A program made the translations under genes and the position numbers. The notes under the pieces are model-generated. The model saw only the letters and a program-made list of their open reading frames with translations. It ran no database searches and had not been told where the DNA came from. This document shows positions 6,720 to 14,340 of a DNA stretch of 14,501 nt, one piece after another. The stretch's first letter is position 1, and each line of letters starts with the position of its first letter. The stretch is from JBOGJI01 sp050747865 (GTDB lineage Bacteria > Acidobacteriota > Thermoanaerobaculia > Multivoradales > JAHEKO01): assembly GCA_050747865.1 (NCBI GenBank), contig JBOGJI010000303.1, forward strand, positions 1 to 14,501. Reading direction: 5' to 3'.

Positions 6720-8225
6720 ATGGACCCCCTTGTCGAACGAACGATCCTGACACTCTATTACCTGATCCTGGGCGTGCTCGCCCTGTACGGCAGCCACCGG
6801 CTGCTGATGGTTGCGCTTTACTATCGCACGCGCCACCGCACGCCGCGACGCCCCCCCGAGCCCGCCGAGTGGCCGGTGATCACCGTCCAGCTGCCGCTGT
6901 TCAACGAGATGTACGTCGCCCAGCGTCTGATCGAGTCGGTGTGCCGCTTCGACTACCCGCGAGAGAGCCTGGAGATCCAGGTGCTGGACGATTCCACGGA
7001 CGAGACCCGCGATCTGGTCGCCGCGACGGTCGAGCACTTGCGCTCCCGCGGATTCGACATCCACCACATCCATCGTACGGATCGCGCCGGCTACAAGGCC
7101 GGCGCCCTAGAGGCCGGCCTGGCGCGCGCGCGGGGCCAGCTGGTCGCCGTCTTCGACGCCGACTTCGTGCCGCAGCCGGATTTCCTGCGCCGCATGGTGC
7201 CCTACTTCGCGGACCCGGGCATCGGCATGGTGCAGGCGCGCTGGGGCCACCTCAATCGCGAGTATTCGCTGCTCACCCACGTGCAGGCTATGTTCCTCGA
7301 CGGCCACTTCGCCATCGAGCACTTCGCCCGCAACCGCTCGGGGCGCTTCTTCAACTTCAACGGCACCGCCGGGATCTGGCGCCGTCAGGCCATCGAAGAC
7401 GCCGGCGGCTGGCAGCACGACACGTTGACCGAGGACCTGGATCTGTCCTACCGCTCGCAGCTCGCCGGCTGGCGCTTCCTCTTCATCAACGACGTGGTGG
7501 CGCCGGCCGAACTGCCGGTGGACGTGCTCGGCTTCAAGCGCCAGCAGTTCCGCTGGGCCAAGGGCTCGATCCAGACCGCCAGGAAGCTGCTGGGACGCAT
7601 ACTGCGCGCCCCCATCCCGTTCAAGGTCAAGCTCGAAGCCTTCGTGCACCTGACCAACAACGTCTGCTATCCGCTGATGATCGGGCTGTCGCTGCTCATC
7701 TTCCCCGCCATGGTCCTGCGCCGCGGCTCGTCGCCGCTGGTGCTGCTGCTGGTCGACACGCCGCTGTTCCTCTCCGCCACGGCCTCGGTCTTCCTGTTCT
7801 ATCTCGCCAGCCAGAAGGCCGTGGGCGCCGACTGGCGCGATCAGCTCAAGCGGCTGCCGCCGCTGATGGGCATGGGCATCGGGCTGGCGCTCAACAACTG
7901 TCGCGCGGTGATCGAGGGGTGGCTCGCCGACGGCGGCGAGTTCGAGCGCACGCCCAAATACCGGATCGAGGGCTCGAGCGACGGCTGGCGCGAGAAGCGC
8001 TACCGGCCTCGCCGCAACATCTCCTTCCTCGTCGAGGGGGCGTTTGCGGTCTATTTCCTGGGGGTGACGCTGGCCGCCTGGGACACCGGCATGTGGCTGT
8101 CGATCCCGTTCCTCTACCTCTTCCTGCAGGGCTTCGCCTACATGTTCCTGCTCTCGCTCTCCAGCCTGTGGCCCGGCAACGGCGCGGAGGCGGCGCAGCT
8201 CGCACCCCTGCGCAGCGCTGACTAG
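6720..8225 (+). CDS. Processive family 2 glycosyltransferase, CslA/cellulose-synthase-like (probable beta-glycan/mannan synthase)
   Basis: This is a membrane glycosyltransferase of 501 residues. One membrane segment lies at about 8-35, then a cytosolic GT2 domain, then membrane segments at about 310-335, 340-365, 375-395 and 440-495. All processive GT2 motifs are present: LDDSTDET at 89-96, DAD at 146-148 (metal and nucleotide-sugar binding), TED at 237-239 (catalytic base) and QQFRW at 275-279 (acceptor channel). Blocks such as FNEMYVAQRLI, GIGMVQARWGHLNR, FFNFNGTAGIWRR and GWQHDTLTEDLDLSYR closely resemble plant CslA and CslC enzymes, so a beta-1,4-mannan or glucomannan backbone is the best guess; cellulose or another beta-glycan is possible. 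No PilZ domain is visible. No bcsB/C-type partner lies nearby. It is divergent from the GT87-like gene. Confidence 0.88.
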   Translation: MDPLVERTILTLYYLILGVLALYGSHRLLMVALYYRTRHRTPRRPPEPAEWPVITVQLPLFNEMYVAQRLIESVCRFDYPRESLEIQVLDDSTDETRDLVAATVEHLRSRGFDIHHIHRTDRAGYKAGALEAGLARARGQLVAVFDADFVPQPDFLRRMVPYFADPGIGMVQARWGHLNREYSLLTHVQAMFLDGHFAIEHFARNRSGRFFNFNGTAGIWRRQAIEDAGGWQHDTLTEDLDLSYRSQLAGWRFLFINDVVAPAELPVDVLGFKRQQFRWAKGSIQTARKLLGRILRAPIPFKVKLEAFVHLTNNVCYPLMIGLSLLIFPAMVLRRGSSPLVLLLVDTPLFLSATASVFLFYLASQKAVGADWRDQLKRLPPLMGMGIGLALNNCRAVIEGWLADGGEFERTPKYRIEGSSDGWREKRYRPRRNISFLVEGAFAVYFLGVTLAAWDTGMWLSIPFLYLFLQGFAYMFLLSLSSLWPGNGAEAAQLAPLRSAD

Positions 8226-8333
8226 CCCCCCACCCTCCCAGGGGTCAGGGGTCAGGGGTGAGAAGCCGCGCCCCATCAAGTCCCGCCGCAGGCACCCTTG
8301 GTCCCTGAACCCTGGGAGGGCGGGTGGGAGTAG
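8222..8333. repeat. Imperfect inverted-repeat element (MITE/REP-like) between the GT2 and GNAT genes
   Basis: Two arms face each other across the intergenic space. The core arm at 8233-8250 matches the reverse complement of 8303-8320 at 17 of 18 positions. The similarity continues outward to CTA at 8222-8224 and TAG at 8331-8333, with a small indel (an extra CGCC-type block in the right arm), giving ends of roughly 28-31 bases. The left end includes the GT2 stop codon and the right end covers the GGGAG likely to serve the GNAT gene. RNA across it could fold with a loop of about 52 nt. It may be a mobile miniature element, a REP-type repeat or a terminator/processing hairpin. Copy number cannot be judged here. 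Confidence 0.7.
8241..8261 (+). repeat. Three tandem 7-base repeats (GGGGTCA)
   Basis: GGGGTCA occurs at 8241-8247 and 8248-8254, then GGGGTGA at 8255-8261. The run lies partly in the left arm of the inverted-repeat element and extends into its loop. The right arm has no matching triple, so the array is an asymmetric feature of the element. It may result from slippage. Confidence 0.75.
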
Positions 8334-8342
8334 AGTTCGCGC

Positions 8343-8885
8343 GTGGCTGAGCCGCGGCGCGATCCACGACCACGATGCACCGTGCGGCCGGCGCGGCCGC
8401 GCGACGCGGTCCTGCTCGCGCGCTGGCGCCTGGAGCCCAGCATCCGCCGCTTCCAGCCCCTGCCGGCCGCCGACGAGGAGACCCTGCGCGAAGATCTGGC
8501 GCGCCAGCACGACGGCGATCTCAGGGCGCGCCGGGGCGACAAGTTCCAGTGGATCGTGGAGGCCGACGGCGAGCCCGCCGGCTGGATCACCCTGGCGGTG
8601 ATCAGCTGGGACCACGGGCTCGCCGAGATCGGCTACGCCCTCTCCACCCGCTTCCAGCGCCTGGGCGTGATGTCGCGCGCCCTGCGCCAGGTCCTGGCCG
8701 AGCTGTTCACCCACACCGATCTCGAGCGCATCGAGGCGCGATGCGCCACCCCCAACGTCGCGTCGCGCCGCGTCCTCGAGCGCGCCGGCTTCCGTTGCGA
8801 GGGCACGCTCAAGGCGTATTTCGTGCTCCACGGGGAACGCGTCGACAACGAGCTCTACGCGGTCTTGAAGCGGGACTGGACCTGA
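8343..8885 (+). CDS. GNAT family N-acetyltransferase, RimJ/RimL type
   Basis: The protein has 180 residues from GTG at 8343, with GGGAG about 12 bases upstream. It has the GNAT fold: strand pair at about 66-88 (FQWIVEADGEPAGWITL), the IGYAL strand at 96-100, and the acetyl-CoA loop at 105-110 reading QRLGVM, where the usual second glycine of Q/R-x-x-G-x-G/A is Met. The motif NVASRRVLERAGFRCEGTL at 138-156 is typical of RimJ/RimL-like enzymes, which acetylate protein N-termini or small amines. The actual substrate is unknown; assigning rimJ or rimL would be overreach. It converges with the helicase gene, with only 6 bp between stops, and no terminator hairpin is seen there. Confidence 0.9.
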   Translation: MAEPRRDPRPRCTVRPARPRDAVLLARWRLEPSIRRFQPLPAADEETLREDLARQHDGDLRARRGDKFQWIVEADGEPAGWITLAVISWDHGLAEIGYALSTRFQRLGVMSRALRQVLAELFTHTDLERIEARCATPNVASRRVLERAGFRCEGTLKAYFVLHGERVDNELYAVLKRDWT

Positions 8886-8891
8886 GGGAGA

Positions 8892-11132
8892 TCAGATCCG
8901 TTCGAGGTTGGCGTAGCGCGCGATCAGCTTGCGTCTGCCAACGCGATCGAAGTAGACCGTGACCTTGGCGTCGGGACCGTCGCCGTCGGCGGCGAGCACG
9001 ACGCCCGGACCCAGCGTCGGATGGCGCACGCGAACGCCCCGCTGCCCCGCCGCGCCCGCGGCCTCGTCCGCCGGCTCGTAAACCCGCTCGCCGGCCGCCG
9101 CCGCGTCGCCGGATCCACGCCCCGCCCGCCTGCCGAAGAAGTCGATCACGCCGGAGGTCCGGGCGGAGACGAAGAGCTCCCGGCTGCGCTCGACCTCCAG
9201 CAGGGAGTCGGGGATCTCGTGGAGAAACGGCGAGTCCTGCCGGTCCTGGAAGCGGCCGGCGATCCGCCGGCGGCGGCAGCAGGTCAAGGCCAGCCGCGCC
9301 TTCGCGCGGGTCATGCCGACGTAGAGCAGGCGTCGCTCCTCTTCCAGGTCCTCTTGCGCCTCGTCGGCGTTGAAGTGGGGCAGCAGACCGTCCTCCATCC
9401 CGGCGATCACGACGCAGCCGAACTCCAGTCCCTTGGCGGCGTGCAGCGTCATCACCGACAGCCCGCGCTCCTGCTGCCAGTCGTCCAGCTCGTTGGTGAG
9501 CGAGGCGTGGTCGAGGAAGGCGGTGAGCGGATCGGCGCCGTCGATCTCGCCGAACCGGCCCCCTCGCGACGCTCGCCGATCGATGAAGCCCTGGGCGGCG
9601 GAGCGGAACTCCTCGATGTTCTCGAGACGGGACTGGCCTTCGGCGTCCTCCTGATCGAACTGTTCCCGATAGCCGGTCTCCTCCAGGAGCCGCTCCACGA
9701 GCGCCGGCAGCGCGAGCTCCGTCGACGCCTCGCGCAGACGGACAACGAGGTCGCGAAACGCGTTCAGCGCGGCGGCGGCGCGGGTGGGGAAGCCCCCCAG
9801 CCCGCCATATGCCAGGAGCTCCCAGGCCGGGACGCCCGCACCCGCCGCCGTCTCGAGCAAGCCGCGGCGGGTGGCCTCGCCGATGCCCCGCGGCGGCCGG
9901 TTGAGGACGCGCTCCAGCGACATCGTGTCGTAGGGGTTGCGTAGCAGCCGCAGGTAGGCCACCAGATCCTTGATCTCGGCCCGCTCGTAGAAGCGGGTGC
10001 CGCCGACCAGGGTGTAGGGGATCCGGCGCGCCAGCAGCTCCTCCTCGAGCGCCCGCGTCTGCGCGTTGGTGCGCACCAGGACCGTCGCGTCGGCGAGGGG
10101 TATCTCCGCGACCTGACGCTCCAGGGTATCGACGATCCAGCGCGCCTCGTCGGTCTCGTCGCGGGCTCGGTACAGGGTGAGCGGGAGCCCCGCCTCGGCT
10201 CGAGTCCACAGGCGCTTGTCGCGCCGCAGGGTGTTGTGCGACACCACGGCGTCGGCCGCGGCGAGGATGTTGGCGGTCGAGCGGTAGTTGCGCTCCAGCT
10301 TGCGCACCGTGGCACCGGGAAAGGTCTGCTCGAAGCGCAGGATGTTCTCGAGCTCGGCCCCGCGCCAGCGATAGATGCCCTGGTCCTCGTCGCCGACCGC
10401 CGTGAGATTGCCGCCGCCGCCCGCCAGCTCGACCACCAGCCGCAGCTGCGCGTGATTGGTGTCCTGGAACTCGTCGACCAGCAGGTGCTCGGTGCGGCGG
10501 CGCAGCCGCGCCTTGAGCTCCGGATCCGCGGCCAGCAGCCGCACCGCGCGGACCAGCATGTCGTCGAAGTCGAGCCCGCCGGAGCGCTGCAGCGCCCGCT
10601 CGTAGCGATGGAAGACCGGCACGATCGAGCGGGCGAAGAAGCTCCCGGCTCGCGTCTCGAACGCCGCCGCGTCGGCGAGCCGGTTCTTGGCGGCGGAGAT
10701 GGCGGCGCGCACAGAGCGCGGCGGGAAGGCGCCCTCCGAGAGGCCCTCCTCGGCCAGTGCCTGCTTGACCAGCCGCAGCTGGTCATCGGCGTCGAAGATG
10801 GCGAAGTCGCGCGGCACGCCCACGCGCTCCCCCCAGCGGCGCAGCAGGACCAGGGCATAGCGGTGGAAGGTACCGACGAAGGTGGGCAGCGGATCGAGCC
10901 CGAGCAGCCCTTGCACGCGCTCGCGCATCTCCCCTGCCGCCTTGTTGGTGAAGGTGACGGCGACGATGCGATCCGGCGCCACGCCCTGCTCCACCAGCCA
11001 GGCGACGCGGTAGGTGATGACGCGAGTCTTGCCCGACCCGGCGCCGGCGACGACCAGCTGCGGCCCTTCGCCGTGGGTCACCGCGGCGAGCTGATCGGGG
11101 TTGAGCTCGGAAGCGTAGTCGATGGTGCGCAT
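8892..11132 (-). CDS. pcrA: ATP-dependent DNA helicase, UvrD/PcrA type (superfamily 1A)
   Basis: This 3'-5' helicase acts in nucleotide excision repair, replication restart and removal of RecA or RNA polymerase from DNA. It has 746 residues from ATG at 11132, one base after the upstream gene's stop (TGAGATG). The upstream open frame is a shadow. All motifs are present: NPDQ near residue 14, Walker A AGAGSGKT at 29-36, TFTNKAAGEM at 60-69, Walker B VDEFQDT at 219-225, GDEDQGIYRWRGA at 247-259, LERNYRST at 279-286, VMTLHAAKGLEF at 560-571 and EEERRLLYVGMTRAK at 597-611. A linker of about 640-695 leads to a C-terminal Tudor-like module at about 698-746 (VRHPTLGPGVV, YFDRVGRRKL), as in PcrA and UvrD proteins that bind RNA polymerase. 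The gene is complete. The name could equally be uvrD. Confidence 0.95.
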   Translation of the reverse strand: MRTIDYASELNPDQLAAVTHGEGPQLVVAGAGSGKTRVITYRVAWLVEQGVAPDRIVAVTFTNKAAGEMRERVQGLLGLDPLPTFVGTFHRYALVLLRRWGERVGVPRDFAIFDADDQLRLVKQALAEEGLSEGAFPPRSVRAAISAAKNRLADAAAFETRAGSFFARSIVPVFHRYERALQRSGGLDFDDMLVRAVRLLAADPELKARLRRRTEHLLVDEFQDTNHAQLRLVVELAGGGGNLTAVGDEDQGIYRWRGAELENILRFEQTFPGATVRKLERNYRSTANILAAADAVVSHNTLRRDKRLWTRAEAGLPLTLYRARDETDEARWIVDTLERQVAEIPLADATVLVRTNAQTRALEEELLARRIPYTLVGGTRFYERAEIKDLVAYLRLLRNPYDTMSLERVLNRPPRGIGEATRRGLLETAAGAGVPAWELLAYGGLGGFPTRAAAALNAFRDLVVRLREASTELALPALVERLLEETGYREQFDQEDAEGQSRLENIEEFRSAAQGFIDRRASRGGRFGEIDGADPLTAFLDHASLTNELDDWQQERGLSVMTLHAAKGLEFGCVVIAGMEDGLLPHFNADEAQEDLEEERRLLYVGMTRAKARLALTCCRRRRIAGRFQDRQDSPFLHEIPDSLLEVERSRELFVSARTSGVIDFFGRRAGRGSGDAAAAGERVYEPADEAAGAAGQRGVRVRHPTLGPGVVLAADGDGPDAKVTVYFDRVGRRKLIARYANLERI

Positions 11133-11133
11133 C

Positions 11134-11766
11134 TCAGCCCCCGGGGTCGGCCGGCTCGAACAACTCCGCGTACTTACCGGCGTCGCGGAGGGCGGCGAAG
11201 TCGGAGTCGTTGCGGGCGTGGATGCGGTGGCGGGGCTCCTTGCGGGTGGCGGCGCGCAGGTGCTCGGCGGCGGCCTCCAGATCCCCCTGCAGGGAGTAGA
11301 TGGCGGCGGCCAGGTAGGCAAAGCGATCGTCGTCGCGCCGGCTCTTGTCGGTCGACAGCTTGAGCGCCTGGTCGAGGTCGCCCTGATTGCGCGCGATCAC
11401 CGCTTTCAAGTAGGGATCCCGGACGGTCGCCGGCGTTGTCGCCAGGCGCTGCTCGCACACCGCCAGGTACTCCCGCGCCCGTCCGGCGAGCGCCGGGTCC
11501 GCAGCGGCCTCGATCGCCTCGTGGAGGCGCTTCGTGGCGCGCTCCCAGCGCTCGGCATAGAGGTCGGTCAGCGCTCGCTCCAGAGGCTCGATACCCGGAT
11601 CCGGGTTGCCCCCTGTGTAGTCCTTGGCCTCCACCTCGAGCTCGTCGAGCTTCTCGCGGACGGCTTCGACCTCCGTCTTGAAGCGCGCCGCGAGCTCGGC
11701 GAGGGTGCGGTGGCTCCCCCACCGCTTCAAGTAGGTGATCTCTTCCTTTCGCCAGCGCTTGGGCAT
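11134..11766 (-). CDS. HTH/SANT-like plus TPR-like protein of unknown function
   Basis: The protein has 210 residues from ATG at 11766, with a good GAGGGGAG ribosome-binding site seven bases upstream. Residues 1-45 (MPKRWRKEEITYLKRWGSHR, then LAELAARF) form a basic three-helix pattern like SANT/Myb or homeodomain-type helix-turn-helix modules, suggesting DNA binding. Residues about 60-195 are helical repeats: a segment at 66-108 with ALTDLYAERWERATKRLHEA, then DPYLKAVIARNQGDLDQAL and AYLAAAIYSLQGDLEAAAEH, and an ending RNDSDFAALRDAGKYAELF that matches what is annotated as a TPR end-of-group domain. No signal peptide or membrane segment is seen, so it is probably cytosolic. It is almost certainly co-transcribed with the helicase gene one base downstream. 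No specific role can be assigned. Confidence 0.85.
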   Translation of the reverse strand: MPKRWRKEEITYLKRWGSHRTLAELAARFKTEVEAVREKLDELEVEAKDYTGGNPDPGIEPLERALTDLYAERWERATKRLHEAIEAAADPALAGRAREYLAVCEQRLATTPATVRDPYLKAVIARNQGDLDQALKLSTDKSRRDDDRFAYLAAAIYSLQGDLEAAAEHLRAATRKEPRHRIHARNDSDFAALRDAGKYAELFEPADPGG

Positions 11767-11853
11767 CGGTGACTCCCCTCGAAGTGGGGTTGATCCAGCT
11801 CGCGCTCTCCGACAAGCTCGGGCTGCGATGTTACCAGGCCCTGCCGCCGCGAC
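11767..11853. other. Divergent intergenic region between the HTH-TPR and glpD genes
   Basis: These 87 bp must hold the promoters of both divergent genes. A Shine-Dalgarno motif for the minus-strand gene is clear. I looked for sigma-70 hexamers on both strands and found only weak matches (TTGATC at 11790-11795 with no suitable -10), and no operator-like palindrome. Confidence 0.4.
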
Positions 11854-13491
11854 GTGAAACCCCTCCTTCCACCGCGCTCTCCGGACTCCCGCGAGACGGC
11901 CGTCGCGCGGCTGCGGGGGCAAACGAGCTGGGACCTCCTGGTGGTCGGGGGCGGCATTACCGGCGCCGCCGTGGCGCGGGACGCCGCGCTGCGCGGCCTG
12001 AAGGTGGCGCTGGTCGAGCAGCACGATCTGGCCTGCGGCACCTCCAGCCGCTCGTCGCGGCTGCTCCACGGCGGGCTGCGCTACCTGGAGGGGCTGGAGC
12101 TCTCCCTGGTGCGCGAGGGGCTGGTCGAGCGGCGGCACCTGCTCGACACGGCGCCGGGGCTGGCGCGCGCGGTGCCGTTCCTCTATCCGGTCTACGTTGG
12201 GGATGCGGAGCCCCTGTGGCGCATCCACCTCGGCACCCTGGCCTACGACACCCTGGCCGGAGCCTACGGGCTCGGCCGCCGCGTGCTGCTCACCCCCGCC
12301 GAGATCCGCGACATCGAGCCGGCGCTGCGCTCCGACGGCCTGGAGGGTGCCGTGCTCTATCGCGACGGTTCTACCCACGACGCCCGCCTGACGCTCGCCG
12401 TGGCGCGGGCGGCCGCCGGCGCCGGAACGGTGCTCGCGACGCGAGTCGCCGTCGTCGGCCTGCGGCGCGACTCAGCCGGCCGTGTGACCGGCGTCGAAGC
12501 GGCCGATCGCATCGCCGGCGGGGGCCGCGAGACCCGGCATTTCGCGCTCACCGCCCGCGCCACCGTGCTCTGTACCGGCCCGTGGGAGGAGCTGCACGCC
12601 GAGATCCCGCCGGTGATCCGCACCGCGCGCGGCACCCACATCGCCATCCACCGCGACCGCCTCCCCGTCCGCCACTACCTGGCCCTCACCGCGCCCGCCG
12701 ACGGGCGCCTCACCTTCGCCCTGCCGCACGGCGACTACACGGTGCTGGGGACCACGGACGACGACGACCCGGCACCCCCCGCCGAGGTCCGCCCGCTGCC
12801 GCAAGACGTGGACTACCTGCTGGCGACCGCCGCCCACGCGTTTCCGGACGTACCGCTCACCCGCGAGGACGTTTGCGGCGTATGGGCCGGCCAGCGACCC
12901 CTGATCGCCGATCCCGAACACGGGGATCCGGAGGATCTGTCGCGCCGTCACCAGGTCGTCCACGGCGCGCCGGGCCTGTGGATCCTGGCCGGCGGCAAGC
13001 TCACCACCCACCGCCGCATGGCTGAGGACCTGCTGGACGCCCTCGTCGAGACCGAGCTCGGAGGCCGCGCCGGACCCTGCCGCACCGCCACCCAGCCGCT
13101 GCTCGCGGGCGATCTGAAGCGGGGCACGGCGATCCTCCGTGCCCGCGGGCTGCCGAATTCCGCAGTGGTGGAGCTGGCGGGCCTCTACGGCGCCGCGCTC
13201 GAGGCATTGGCCGCACGCGTCGACGACGCCGCCACCCTGCTGGCGGGTCAGATCGCCGTGGCCGCCGAGGCCGAGTGGTGCCTGGCGCTGGACGACCTGC
13301 TGCTGCGCCGCCTCGCCCCCGGCCCGCTCGATCTCTACGCCTGCCTGAAGAGCGCCCCGCAGGCGGCCGAGCTGCTCGGTGAGCGCCTCGGCTGGACCGT
13401 GGACGAGCGGAAGCAACAACTCGCTGCCTTCCACCAGGGCGTCACAGGCGACCTGCAAAGCGCCGGCCTTCCGGCCTCTCTCCCGGCCTGA
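11854..13491 (+). CDS. glpD: FAD-dependent glycerol-3-phosphate dehydrogenase
   Basis: This enzyme oxidises sn-glycerol 3-phosphate to dihydroxyacetone phosphate at the membrane, passing electrons through FAD to the quinone pool. It has 545 residues from GTG at 11854; no clear ribosome-binding site precedes it, so the start is moderately certain. The FAD dinucleotide-binding motif VVGGGITGAAVARDA is at 30-44. The family signature GTSSRSSRLLHGGLRYLE is at 62-79. Other conserved blocks are YRDGSTHDARLT at 169-180, GTTDDDD at 299-305, WAGQRPLI at 344-351 and AGGKLTTHRRMAED at 379-392. The C-terminal helical cap domain covers about 410-540. It could be called glpA; there is no glpB, glpC, glpK or glpF in view. 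It ends before a strong hairpin and converges with the NYN gene. Confidence 0.93.
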   Translation: MKPLLPPRSPDSRETAVARLRGQTSWDLLVVGGGITGAAVARDAALRGLKVALVEQHDLACGTSSRSSRLLHGGLRYLEGLELSLVREGLVERRHLLDTAPGLARAVPFLYPVYVGDAEPLWRIHLGTLAYDTLAGAYGLGRRVLLTPAEIRDIEPALRSDGLEGAVLYRDGSTHDARLTLAVARAAAGAGTVLATRVAVVGLRRDSAGRVTGVEAADRIAGGGRETRHFALTARATVLCTGPWEELHAEIPPVIRTARGTHIAIHRDRLPVRHYLALTAPADGRLTFALPHGDYTVLGTTDDDDPAPPAEVRPLPQDVDYLLATAAHAFPDVPLTREDVCGVWAGQRPLIADPEHGDPEDLSRRHQVVHGAPGLWILAGGKLTTHRRMAEDLLDALVETELGGRAGPCRTATQPLLAGDLKRGTAILRARGLPNSAVVELAGLYGAALEALAARVDDAATLLAGQIAVAAEAEWCLALDDLLLRRLAPGPLDLYACLKSAPQAAELLGERLGWTVDERKQQLAAFHQGVTGDLQSAGLPASLPA

Positions 13492-13517
13492 ACCAACCTC
13501 CGCACCGGCCGGCGGGA

Positions 13518-13545
13518 GGGGCGCGATGGAGCCCCATCGCGCCCC
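13518..13545. terminator. Strong hairpin between convergent glpD and NYN genes (candidate bidirectional terminator)
   Basis: Bases 13518-13529 (GGGGCGCGATGG) pair perfectly with 13534-13545 over a four-base loop (AGCC). The 12-bp stem lies 26 bp after the glpD stop and 39 bp from the NYN stop. No T-run follows on either side, so it may act as a Rho-independent-like block, an RNA-stabilising stem, or a Rho-linked end. The position between two converging genes supports a terminating role. Confidence 0.65.
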
Positions 13546-13584
13546 CGGGCGGGGGGAAGGCACGCCCGATGCCTGGCCCCCAGG

Positions 13585-14340
13585 CTACCGGTTCGCGAAG
13601 CCGGTGACGATGTAGGTGCCCGAGCGCTGGTCCTTCTTGAGCTTGACCAGCTTCTGAGTCTCGGCGTCCTCGAGCAGCTCGGAGAACGAGCCGTAGCCGT
13701 AGTAGCCCTCGGAGAAGGAGGGCTTCTTGCGCTGCATGGTCTGCTTGATCATCGAGCCCCAGAGCACGTCCTTGTTCTCGCGCTGCAGCGCCTGGATGGC
13801 GTCGACCATCAGGCTGAACGCCTCTCCCTGCTTCTGGCCGACGCCCGACACCATCGGCGCCTGCTTGGAGCCGCGCCAGACGTCCTCGTAGTAGATGAAC
13901 TCGTCGCAGTTGTCGACCAGCAGGTTCGAGGAGGAGTTCTTCACCCCGACGCCGATCACGTACTTGTTGTTCTCCTTGAGCTTCGACACCAGCGGCGAGA
14001 AGTCGCTGTCTCCGGAGACGATCGCGAAGGTGTCCAGGTGCTCCTTGGAGAAGGAGAGATCCATGGCGTCCACCACCATCTTGATGTCGGCGGAGTTCTT
14101 CCCCGAGATGCGCTTCTGCGGGATGTCGATCATCTCCACCGCCGCCTCGTGGAACGGCCGCTTGTATTCGCCATAGCGCTCCCAGTCGGCGTAGGCGCGC
14201 TTGACGATGATCTTGCCCTTCTCGAGCAGGCGCTCCAGTACCAGGTTGATGTCGAACTTCTTGACATCCGCGGAGTCGCGGACGCCAAGGGCGATGTTCT
14301 CCAGATCGCAGAACATGGCGATCTTGCGTTCGTCGTTCAC
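13585..14340 (-). CDS. NYN (PIN-like) domain protein with C-terminal OST-HTH/LOTUS domain
   Basis: The protein has 251 residues from GTG at 14340, with GAGAGG about nine bases upstream; this start puts the NYN domain at the N-terminus, and the longer open frame to 14475 reads low-complexity R/P-rich sequence. Residues 6-155 form a NYN domain of the PIN-like nuclease fold: FCDLEN with D12, NSADIKMVVDAMD with D85 and D91, and SGDSDF with D111 and D113 are the expected acidic metal-site residues. Residues about 173-246 match OST-HTH/LOTUS (AFSLMVDAIQAL, then YYGYGSFSELL), an RNA-binding winged-helix module. Together this suggests an RNA-processing or RNA-degrading enzyme in the cytosol; activity is inferred. 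It has 25 lysines in 251 residues against about 6 in 545 for GlpD. Confidence 0.9.
   Translation of the reverse strand: MNDERKIAMFCDLENIALGVRDSADVKKFDINLVLERLLEKGKIIVKRAYADWERYGEYKRPFHEAAVEMIDIPQKRISGKNSADIKMVVDAMDLSFSKEHLDTFAIVSGDSDFSPLVSKLKENNKYVIGVGVKNSSSNLLVDNCDEFIYYEDVWRGSKQAPMVSGVGQKQGEAFSLMVDAIQALQRENKDVLWGSMIKQTMQRKKPSFSEGYYGYGSFSELLEDAETQKLVKLKKDQRSGTYIVTGFANR

Noticed and set aside
7107..8831. Minus-strand open frame (574 residues) opposite the GT2 and GNAT genes
   Set aside because: It spans two real genes and the repeat element between them on the other strand. Its composition is shadow-like.
8809..10209. Second minus-strand frame (466 residues) within the helicase gene
   Set aside because: The helicase frame carries every SF1A motif through this stretch, so this frame is an out-of-frame shadow.
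11767..11853. Possible sigma-70 promoters in the divergent region
   Set aside because: The hexamer matches were weak and wrongly spaced, so no promoter is claimed.
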